7,185 nt of DNA from contig JBFGCM010000126.1 in assembly GCA_041581135.1 (NCBI GenBank), positions 1-7,185 of the forward strand, read 5' to 3'. This stretch comes from JBFGCM01 sp041581135. GTDB taxonomy: Bacteria; Actinomycetota; Acidimicrobiia; Spongiisociales; UBA5794. How positions within the stretch are numbered: the first letter of the stretch is position 1; every line of letters begins with the position of its first letter. The notes under the pieces were generated by a model. It had not been told where the DNA came from and did no database searches. It saw only the letters and a program-made list of their open reading frames with translations. This document shows positions 1 through 5,627 of the stretch, in pieces. The position numbers were made by a program, and so were the translations under genes.

Positions 1-41
1 CGCCCGCCCCGCCCACGTTGCGTTGTCGAACCACGGGGCCC

Positions 42-57
42 GCGACCGTACGGTCGC
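42..57. promoter_or_regulatory. perfect 16-bp palindrome, possible operator
   Basis: The bases GCGACCGTACGGTCGC read the same on both strands. The site lies just upstream of a TANNNT box at 64-69, so it would cover the -35 region of the promoter for the membrane-protein gene. A CACGGGG heptamer occurs on either side (32-38 and 57-63). A symmetric site at this position is typical of a dimeric regulator's operator. No regulator is identified and the assignment is inference. Confidence 0.35.
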
Positions 58-63
58 ACGGGG

Positions 64-69
64 TAGCTT
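64..69 (+). promoter_or_regulatory. possible -10 box (TAGCTT) for the membrane-protein gene
   Basis: TAGCTT fits the TANNNT -10 pattern of high-GC Gram-positive bacteria. It would place the transcript start near 76, leaving a leader of about 26 bases that contains the ribosome binding site GAAGGGAG. No clear -35 hexamer is visible. Confidence 0.3.
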
Positions 70-101
70 GCTCAGGTAGCGGCGCAGAAGGGAGCGAGCC
101 G

Positions 102-707
102 ATGACCACCTCCGAAGCAGATCCACGCTTCAGCTCATCGAGCGTCACCACGGCACTGTCGGCGGTCGTCGTCACCTTCACGATCCTCACCGCATGGGCG
201 GCATTCCTGTCCGGAACCGCCAGCGACAAGTCGAGCGCGCTGATCCTGGAGGGCCAGCTCGCTCTCGCTGATGCAGATGTGGCGCAGATCGGGGCGGGTC
301 AGGACTTCGTGCTGGACTCACTGTGGTTGGACGGATGGTGGCTCGCCGAACCGGACTCTTTCGAGGAGGAGTACTACTACGACAATCTCCCTATAGAGCT
401 CCAAGACTTCATCGACGCCGACTCGCGCGAGACCGAGGACGCAGCCATCCAGACGTATTTCGACAACCTCTATGCCGGCGCCAACGACGCCCTGGAAGAA
501 TCCAGCAACCTGTTCAAGAGCGCGGAGGCCGAGGGCGACCGAGCACTCGGGTATCAGCGGACCATGCTGACATTCGCGGTGGGACTCTCCTTTGCGGCGT
601 GGGGGACGCTCGCCGACGAGGCCCACAAGCTGCGTACCCGCATCTCCTTCAGCGTGCTCTCGGTGGTGGCACTCATCGTCGGGATCATCCAGTTCGCGGC
701 CGTGTGA
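102..707 (+). CDS. membrane protein of unknown function, three predicted transmembrane segments
   Basis: This is a 201-residue protein of unknown function. The ATG at 102 is chosen over an upstream in-frame TTG at 18 because AGAAGGGAG lies just before it and the upstream stretch looks non-coding. Hydrophobic segments are at residues 17-36, 154-170 and 183-201, the last reaching the C-terminus. Between the first and second lies a soluble, helix-rich and very acidic region, including a run of three glutamates and three tyrosines (88-93). One N-terminal and two C-terminal membrane helices around such a region resembles the topology of DUF4337 proteins. I see no diagnostic motif, so that is only a suggestion. 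A Ser/Thr-rich tail of about 16 residues precedes the first helix. The LOG-family gene follows after 39 bases but probably has its own promoter, so no shared function is implied. Confidence 0.8.
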   Translation: MTTSEADPRFSSSSVTTALSAVVVTFTILTAWAAFLSGTASDKSSALILEGQLALADADVAQIGAGQDFVLDSLWLDGWWLAEPDSFEEEYYYDNLPIELQDFIDADSRETEDAAIQTYFDNLYAGANDALEESSNLFKSAEAEGDRALGYQRTMLTFAVGLSFAAWGTLADEAHKLRTRISFSVLSVVALIVGIIQFAAV

Positions 708-732
708 CGGATCTCGGCAGCGGCCCCGGCGC

Positions 733-738
733 TACCCT
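733..738 (+). promoter_or_regulatory. likely -10 box (TACCCT) of a leaderless promoter for the LOG-family gene
   Basis: TACCCT matches TANNNT and ends 8 bases before the ATG at 747. This puts the transcript start at or within about two bases of the start codon. No Shine-Dalgarno sequence is present in front of that ATG, which agrees with leaderless translation, common in Actinomycetota. No -35 is evident. Confidence 0.45.
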
Positions 739-746
739 TTCGCCTC

Positions 747-1313
747 ATGGATGGCCACACCGATCCCAACGCCGGACTGACCGTTGCCGTCTTCGGAGCC
801 TCCCGCTCGGAGCCCGGCGATGGTGTGTGGAAGAGCGGCGAGCGCCTGGGCAAGCTGCTCGTGGAACGCGGGTACCGAGTGGCCACCGGAGGGTACGAGG
901 GTCTGATGGAGGCGGTGTCCAAGGGGGCCAAGGAGGCGGGCGGTCACGTGATCGGGGTCACGGCCCCGGACGTGTTCCCTCACCGGCCTGGAGGCAACAT
1001 GTACCTCACCCAGGAAACCCGTGCCGTGTCCCTCGCCGAGCGGATCCACGAGCTGATCGACGTCGCCGACGCTTCCATCGCATTGCCCGGGAGCATTGGG
1101 ACCCTCACCGAGATCATGATGGCGTGGAACCTCGCGTTCGTCGCCAGGTATGCCGGGCGCCGCCCCGACCCGCTCGTCACGGTCGGGGACACATGGCGAT
1201 CGATCATCGATGACCTCACCAAGCTCCTCAACACGGACGGCTCTCTGGTCATCTGTGTGGACACGGTCGACGAGGCCGCTGTCGCCGTCCATCACGCCTT
1301 CGGCAGGGGCTGA
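747..1313 (+). CDS. LOG-family (lysine decarboxylase-like) nucleotide-binding protein
   Basis: This 188-residue protein belongs to the LOG/SLOG Rossmann-fold family. Characterised members cleave nucleoside 5'-monophosphates into a base and ribose 5-phosphate; LOG proteins release cytokinins this way. An N-terminal nucleotide-fold strand and turn, VAVFGASR (13-20), is followed by GGYEGLMEAVSKGA (48-61), the family's glycine-rich segment. PGSIGTLTE (114-122) occupies the place of the signature PGGxGTxxE. An arginine (99) sits where LOG enzymes carry the catalytic Arg of their HERK motif, but the next residue is Ile rather than Lys. Two signature positions therefore differ (Gly to Ser at 116, Lys to Ile at 100), so phosphoribohydrolase activity is not assured. 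Length is normal for the family. The start at 747 has no ribosome binding site and appears leaderless. The protein should be cytosolic. Family is confident; substrate is unknown. Confidence 0.88.
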   Translation: MDGHTDPNAGLTVAVFGASRSEPGDGVWKSGERLGKLLVERGYRVATGGYEGLMEAVSKGAKEAGGHVIGVTAPDVFPHRPGGNMYLTQETRAVSLAERIHELIDVADASIALPGSIGTLTEIMMAWNLAFVARYAGRRPDPLVTVGDTWRSIIDDLTKLLNTDGSLVICVDTVDEAAVAVHHAFGRG

Positions 1314-1342
1314 ACCGGGCCCGGCCCTCAGGGTCCACCCTC

Positions 1343-1348
1343 TACACT
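1343..1348 (+). promoter_or_regulatory. possible -10 box (TACACT) for the HerA-type ATPase gene
   Basis: TACACT fits TANNNT. It lies between the LOG-family stop (1313) and the ATPase start (1386), with a predicted transcript start near 1355 and a ribosome binding site GGGAGG at 1370-1375. A CCGGGCCCGG palindrome at 1315-1324 lies just after the preceding stop; it has no loop or T-run to make it a convincing terminator. No -35 is obvious. Confidence 0.35.
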
Positions 1349-1385
1349 CCGAGCTTCGAGCCAGTCCTTGGGAGGGCAGACACCT

Positions 1386-3764
1386 ATGGCAGATGGTTTC
1401 TTTCTGGGCGGCGTGGTGGACGCCGCCGGCGAGCGCAGCGACGACGTCTCCTACGAGGGCAGCGACCTGACCACCCACGGTGTCATCGTCGGCATGACGG
1501 GCTCCGGCAAGACCGGCCTCGGGGTGATATTCCTGGAGGAGGCGCTCCTCTCCGGCATCCCCACGCTGATCCTCGACCCCAAGGGTGACATGACCAACCT
1601 GCTGCTCACGTTCCCCGACCTGGCGCCATCGGATTTCGAGCCCTGGATCGACGAGACCCAGGCCAAGAAGGACGGCAAGACGGTCGCCGAGGCCGCCGCC
1701 GGCACCGCCGAGCTGTGGAAGAGCGGCCTGGAGTCGTGGGGGATCTCGGGATCCCGAATCGCAGAGCTGCGCGACCAAGCCGGCTTCACCATCTACACAC
1801 CCGGCTCCACCGCCGGTGTCCCGGTCAACATCGTCGGCTCGCTGGCTGCACCGACTGCGCTCGACTGGGACGACGACGCCGAAACTCTCCGTGACGAGAT
1901 CCAGGGGTTCGTGTCGGGTCTCCTCGGCCTCGTCGGCATCGACGCCGATCCCATCTCGAGCCGGGAGCACATCCTGCTCTCCAACGTCATCGAACACTCG
2001 TGGCGGGCGGGCCGAGACCTGGACATGGCCTCCCTGCTGGCTCAGGTACAGGCACCGCCCATGCGCAAGCTCGGGGTGTTCGAGCTCGACGACTTCTTCC
2101 CCCAGGACGACCGGATGGAGCTGGCGATGAAGCTGAACGGGCTCATCGCGAGTCCGGCATTCGCCTCGTGGACGGAAGGTCCGCCGCTCGACGTGCAGTC
2201 CCTGCTGTGGGACGAGCAGGGCCGACCCCGGGCGGCGATCATGTACCTGGCACACCTCTCCGACGAGGAGCGGCAGTTCATCGTCACCCTGTTGCTCTCG
2301 AAGGTCGTCACCTGGATGCGAACTCAGGCCGGCAGCGGCGAGCTGCGGGCGCTGGTCTACATGGACGAGGTGTACGGGTTTGCTCCTCCGACGGCCGAAC
2401 CGCCCGCGAAGCGCCCGATCCTCACCCTGCTGAAGCAGGCACGCGCCTTCGGCGTCGGCATGCTCCTGTCCACACAGAACCCTGTGGACCTGGACTACAA
2501 GGCGATGTCGAACGCCGGCACGTGGTGCATCGGCCGGTTGCAGACCGAACGCGACAAAGCCCGCATCGTCGAAGCGCTCCAGTCCGCAACCGGCGAAGCC
2601 GACGTGGCCGCCTTGGACGACGCGATCTCCGGGCTCGACAAACGGCAGTTCATGCTGCACTCCACGCGGGAGTCGGCACCGACGATGTTCACCACACGGT
2701 GGGCAATGTCGTATCTGGCCGGTCCGCTCACCCGTTCCCAGATCGGCGACCTGATGGAAGACCAGGCACCGGAAGCCATCGCCGCAGGAGGACAAGCCGC
2801 GACGAGTGCGGCCGAGCCGGCGAGCGCGCCGACTGCGCTGGCGGACGACGAGACCCCCGTGATGCCGGAGGTCGCCGACGGCACACCGGTGTACTTCCTC
2901 GACCCGGCGGCACCATGGGCGGCAGAGGTCGGCTCGGACCCGACCAGCAAGCGCCTACAGGCCGCCGTCGCCGCCAGAGTGCAACTCCTCTACGACGACA
3001 CGCCGGCCAAGATCAACCACAAGGAGGAGTGGGAGGCCATCTTCATGCCCCTCTCCCAGCCGTTCGACGCCGGTGCCGGTATCGCCGCCGATTACGACGA
3101 CCGCGACTTCCGCAAGGAGGCACCGGCGGATGCCGTCTACGTGCTTCCCGACGCCAAGATCGACACCAAGACGTACTTCTCGTCGGCAACGACGGCCATC
3201 AAGAACCACCTGCATGGCGAGATGACCGTGGAGGTGTTCCGCAACCCCACGTTGAAGCTGTACTCGCGGGTCGGTGAGAGCCGCGAGGAGTTCTTCCAGC
3301 GCTGCGACCGGGAGGCCCAGGATCGCGCCGATGCCGAGACCGCCAAGCTCCGCGACAAATACGAAACGAAGATACGGAGCACCGAAGAAAAGATCCGCAC
3401 CGCCGAACGGAGGGTGGAGGAACTCGAGGTCGATCTACAAGGTCGGCGCCAGAACGAGATGCTCGACCAGGCCGGCGCCGTGCTCGGGATGTTGATGGGG
3501 AAGCGCTCACGCCGCTCTCTGGGCAGCCTCGGCCGGTCCCGGAGCGCCACCCGCTCCAAGCAGCAGCGGCTGGCCTCCGCCCAGGACAAAGTCGACGACT
3601 ACCTGCTTGACCTCCAGGAGCTGGACGCCGAGCTGGCGGAGGACGTCGCCGAGATCGACGAGAAGTGGGACGAAGTCGCGGGTGAGATCGAGCCGGTAGA
3701 GATCGGCCTGGAGAAGACGGACATCACGGTGCAGGAGATCGCACTGGTCTGGGTACCGGTATGA
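1386..3764 (+). CDS. HerA/FtsK-superfamily P-loop ATPase with C-terminal coiled coil
   Basis: This 792-residue ATPase is of the HerA (DUF87-like) type. ATG 1386 is preferred to an in-frame TTG at 1368 because GGGAGG at 1370-1375 serves it. Walker A is GMTGSGKT (36-43), followed by DPKGD (64-68). Walker B is VYMDE, with D327 and E328. STQNP (362-366) follows as a sensor-like Q/N motif, and GRLQTERDKAR (383-393) carries likely arginine-finger residues. An Ala-rich linker spans roughly 460-500. A separate C-terminal region ends in a heptad-like coiled coil (about 632-690 and 726-769), broken by a basic, Gly/Met/Ser-rich stretch containing LGMLMGK. Walker A begins only 36 residues in, so the N-terminal HAS-barrel of archaeal HerA is absent. 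Relatives form hexameric rings that move DNA or protein. No nuclease (NurA-like) partner is present, so the substrate is unknown. A small gene follows after 22 bases, probably co-transcribed. Confidence 0.88.
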   Translation: MADGFFLGGVVDAAGERSDDVSYEGSDLTTHGVIVGMTGSGKTGLGVIFLEEALLSGIPTLILDPKGDMTNLLLTFPDLAPSDFEPWIDETQAKKDGKTVAEAAAGTAELWKSGLESWGISGSRIAELRDQAGFTIYTPGSTAGVPVNIVGSLAAPTALDWDDDAETLRDEIQGFVSGLLGLVGIDADPISSREHILLSNVIEHSWRAGRDLDMASLLAQVQAPPMRKLGVFELDDFFPQDDRMELAMKLNGLIASPAFASWTEGPPLDVQSLLWDEQGRPRAAIMYLAHLSDEERQFIVTLLLSKVVTWMRTQAGSGELRALVYMDEVYGFAPPTAEPPAKRPILTLLKQARAFGVGMLLSTQNPVDLDYKAMSNAGTWCIGRLQTERDKARIVEALQSATGEADVAALDDAISGLDKRQFMLHSTRESAPTMFTTRWAMSYLAGPLTRSQIGDLMEDQAPEAIAAGGQAATSAAEPASAPTALADDETPVMPEVADGTPVYFLDPAAPWAAEVGSDPTSKRLQAAVAARVQLLYDDTPAKINHKEEWEAIFMPLSQPFDAGAGIAADYDDRDFRKEAPADAVYVLPDAKIDTKTYFSSATTAIKNHLHGEMTVEVFRNPTLKLYSRVGESREEFFQRCDREAQDRADAETAKLRDKYETKIRSTEEKIRTAERRVEELEVDLQGRRQNEMLDQAGAVLGMLMGKRSRRSLGSLGRSRSATRSKQQRLASAQDKVDDYLLDLQELDAELAEDVAEIDEKWDEVAGEIEPVEIGLEKTDITVQEIALVWVPV

Positions 3765-3786
3765 GCCGACGCCAGGGAAACGCCAG

Positions 3787-4170
3787 GTGAGTGGCCGTCC
3801 TGCCATCGTCCAGATCGCAGAGGGCGCCAGCGGCAACCAGGCCGAGGTGACGATCACCCTGGCATGGGCGAAGGAACGGTACACCGGCTCTGCGCTGGGC
3901 TCACCCGCGCTGCAAGCCAGGCCCCGCCTGATCGGCGAGGCGACCCTACGCGCCGTCGAAGCCGTGACCAACGGGCGCTTGCGGCTCAATCTCGCCGGCA
4001 TCGCCACCCAGGAACTCGGGCCCGTCCAGGTGGCCATGGCCCACGTCACGTTGCCCGACAGCATGGATTCGCTGGTGGGCACCGCCATGGTCGAAGGCGG
4101 CGACACCGCCCACGCCACTGTCAAGGCCGTGCTGGATGCGATCAACCGCCGGCTGACCCGGTTCATCTGA
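3787..4170 (+). CDS. hypothetical protein encoded directly after the HerA-type ATPase
   Basis: This 127-residue protein begins with GTG, with AGGG at 3774-3777 as a weak ribosome binding site. It follows the ATPase stop by 22 bases and is probably translated from the same transcript. I do not recognise a characterised family. The sequence alternates predicted strands and helices: two strands (about 19-37), a helix around residues 49-62, further strands (about 63-103) and a final helix with TVKAVLDAINRRL. The strand-helix pattern and the Ala/Asn/Arg-rich last helix recall the regulatory (dimerisation) domain of 2-isopropylmalate synthase, but this is a weak visual resemblance. There is no signal peptide, membrane segment or cysteine pair. 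Its position suggests a partner or regulator of the ATPase; that is inference. Confidence 0.8.
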   Translation: MSGRPAIVQIAEGASGNQAEVTITLAWAKERYTGSALGSPALQARPRLIGEATLRAVEAVTNGRLRLNLAGIATQELGPVQVAMAHVTLPDSMDSLVGTAMVEGGDTAHATVKAVLDAINRRLTRFI

Positions 4171-4214
4171 CCCGGGCGCGAGGGCGAGGCGTGCGCACAA
4201 CGGTGCCGCCGAGA

Positions 4215-4220
4215 TAACCT
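4215..4220 (+). promoter_or_regulatory. rimB: likely -10 box (TAACCT) for the rimB-rimK-hydrolase operon
   Basis: TAACCT fits TANNNT and lies in the only sizeable gap on the + strand (4171-4279). The predicted transcript start is near 4227, leaving a leader of about 53 bases. No clear -35 hexamer is visible. No terminator with a T-run follows the preceding gene, so readthrough from upstream is possible. Confidence 0.4.
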
Positions 4221-4270
4221 CGCACCCTCACCGGCGAACGACGCCACAAGGAGGCGAAGCCGCCCGCAGC

Positions 4271-4274
4271 GGAG
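4271..4274 (+). promoter_or_regulatory. rimB: ribosome binding site of rimB (GGAG), with a stronger site upstream
   Basis: GGAG ends 5 bases before ATG 4280 and fits this start. A much better match, AAGGAGG at 4248-4254, lies 25 bases upstream of the ATG, with no ATG, GTG or TTG at usable distance. Between them GGCG (4253-4256) can pair with CGCC (4261-4264) in a small hairpin overlapping the stronger site. Confidence 0.5.
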
Positions 4275-4279
4275 ACGAC

Positions 4280-4741
4280 ATGAACCCTCGGAAACGAATC
4301 CGCACTCCCCGCCCCGTGATCGGCTGGCGCGAATGGGTCGCCCTCCCGGAGCTGGGCGTGCATCACATCAAGGCGAAACTCGACACCGGCGCCCGCTCGT
4401 CCGCGCTCCACGCCTATCAGCTCCATGTGTTCGAAGACGACGACGGAGAGCACGCCCGGTTCGAGATTCACCCGGTGCAACGCTCGGCCGCAGATGCGGT
4501 GACCACCACCGCCCCTGTGGTCGATTGGCGCGATGTCACGTCCTCGGCCGGCCATCGCGAGCGCCGACCCGTCATCCTCACGACGCTCGAAGTGGCAGGG
4601 CAGAGCTGGGACATCGAAGTGACGCTCACCAACCGAGACGCCATGGGGTTCCGGTTGTTGCTCGGGCGGCAAGCGATCCGCGGCCGTTTCGTCGTCGATC
4701 CCGGCCGTTCATTCCTCGCTCAGGAGGCGACTCGTGTCTGA
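4280..4741 (+). CDS. rimB: RimB-type retropepsin-like protease (PF05618, 'ATP-dependent zinc protease' family)
   Basis: This 153-residue protein belongs to the family often labelled ATP-dependent zinc protease. Its fold and DTGA motif are those of retropepsin-like aspartic proteases. The start of the domain, VIGWREWVALPELG (13-26), leads into KLDTGARSSALHA (33-45), with the likely catalytic aspartate at 35. LLLGRQAIRG (126-135) is the conserved C-terminal motif. RimB proteins are encoded with the glutamate ligase RimK, and in Pseudomonas fluorescens the rimABK operon controls glutamylation of ribosomal protein S6. Here the gene overlaps rimK by 8 bases, which supports that role. There is no signal peptide, so it should be cytosolic. 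As single-domain retropepsins do, it would need to dimerise to build an active site. Family confident; its target here is inferred. Confidence 0.85.
   Translation: MNPRKRIRTPRPVIGWREWVALPELGVHHIKAKLDTGARSSALHAYQLHVFEDDDGEHARFEIHPVQRSAADAVTTTAPVVDWRDVTSSAGHRERRPVILTTLEVAGQSWDIEVTLTNRDAMGFRLLLGRQAIRGRFVVDPGRSFLAQEATRV
4722..4727 (+). promoter_or_regulatory. rimK: ribosome binding site of rimK (AGGAGG) inside the end of rimB
   Basis: A full AGGAGG lies 6 bases before the GTG at 4734 and fixes that codon as the rimK start. It is inside the rimB coding sequence, so translation of the two is probably coupled. Confidence 0.75.
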
Positions 4742-5627
4742 CGTCACGCCGCTCCGCATCGGTGTGCTCTCCCGCCAACCATCGCTCTACTCCACCCGCC
4801 GCCTGGTGGAAGCGGCCGCCGAACGCGGCCACTCGGTACGTGTGGTCGACTACCTCCGGTGCTACATGGACATCACGTCCAAGCGGCCCACGGTGATCTT
4901 CCAGGGCGAGACGCTGGAGTTCGACGCCGTCGTGCCCCGCATCGGAGCCACGTACACCTTCTACGGCACGGCGGTGGTTCGTCAGTTCGAGATCTCAGGC
5001 GTGTACTCGGTGGCCAGCCCGGATGCGATCTCCCGGGCTCGCGACAAGCTGCGGTCGTTGCAGATGCTGGCGCACGAGGGGGTGGGGATGCCGGTGACCG
5101 GATTCGCCCACTCCACCAAGGACATCGACGGGCTCATCGACATCGTCGATGGGGCTCCCCTCGTCATCAAGCTGCTCGAGGGCACACAAGGCGTCGGAGT
5201 GGTGCTGGCGGAGACCAAAGCAGCCGCCGAGTCGGTGATCGCGGCGTTCCGTCAGCTCGACGCCAACATCTTGGTCCAGAAGTTCATCCACGAGGCAGAC
5301 GGGGCCGACGTGCGGGCATTCGTGGTCGGCCGGCGCGTGGTGGCGTCGATGGAGCGGCGCGCCCGGCAGGGCGAGTTTCGCGCCAACCTGCATCGGGGCG
5401 GCTCGGCGTCGAGCATCAAGCTCACCAAGGAGGAGCGAGCCGCCGCGTTGAAGGCCGCCCGAATCATGGGCCTCGAGGTGGCCGGGGTCGACCTGTTGCG
5501 CTCCTCCGAGGGACCGATGGTGATCGAGGTCAACGCCTCACCGGGCCTCGAGGGCATCGAGACCGCCTCGGGTGTCGACGTGGCCGGGGCAGTGATCGCG
5601 CACATCGAGAAGCAGGTCGGCACGTGA
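4734..5627 (+). CDS. rimK: RimK, ribosomal protein S6--L-glutamate ligase (ATP-grasp)
   Basis: This 297-residue ATP-grasp ligase is collinear with E. coli RimK (300 residues) almost throughout. RimK uses ATP to add glutamates to the C-terminus of ribosomal protein S6 and can make poly-alpha-glutamate. Shared landmarks include IGVLSRQPSLYS near the start, PRIGATYTFYGTA, RARDKLRS, K146 and the EGTQGVGVV loop (149-157), ERRARQGEFRANLHRGG, and the metal-binding set D253, E265 and N267 in VAGVD and VIEVNASPGLEGIE. These are offset by a constant five residues from the E. coli D248, E260 and N262. The start is GTG with a strong AGGAGG. It overlaps rimB by 8 bases and the downstream hydrolase by 4 (GTGA). 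Such close agreement with proteobacterial RimK in a genome of actinobacterial style might reflect transfer. The S6 gene is not in the window, so the substrate is inferred from the family. Confidence 0.95.
   Translation: MSDVTPLRIGVLSRQPSLYSTRRLVEAAAERGHSVRVVDYLRCYMDITSKRPTVIFQGETLEFDAVVPRIGATYTFYGTAVVRQFEISGVYSVASPDAISRARDKLRSLQMLAHEGVGMPVTGFAHSTKDIDGLIDIVDGAPLVIKLLEGTQGVGVVLAETKAAAESVIAAFRQLDANILVQKFIHEADGADVRAFVVGRRVVASMERRARQGEFRANLHRGGSASSIKLTKEERAAALKAARIMGLEVAGVDLLRSSEGPMVIEVNASPGLEGIETASGVDVAGAVIAHIEKQVGT

Noticed and set aside
1315..1324. CCGGGCCCGG palindrome after the LOG-family stop, as a terminator
   Set aside because: It has no loop and no T-run, and is short for a terminator.
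732..2795. 687-codon open frame on the - strand
   Set aside because: It lies opposite the LOG and ATPase genes, both of which have clear family motifs. Its translation is rich in Arg, Gly, His and Val with no recognisable domain, as expected of an antisense shadow in GC-rich DNA.
2000..3277. 425-codon open frame on the + strand
   Set aside because: It is out of frame within the ATPase gene, Arg/Gly-rich and without motifs.
1386..4170. ATPase and small gene as a known anti-phage system
   Set aside because: HerA-type ATPases occur in some defence systems, but those carry a nuclease, SIR2 or similar effector gene. None is present here and the neighbours are housekeeping-like.
4859..5623. Upstream extension of the zinc hydrolase frame inside rimK
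   Set aside because: The frame is open, but this part is Arg/Gly-rich and overlaps the well-conserved RimK sequence. The GTGA junction at 5624 is the natural start.
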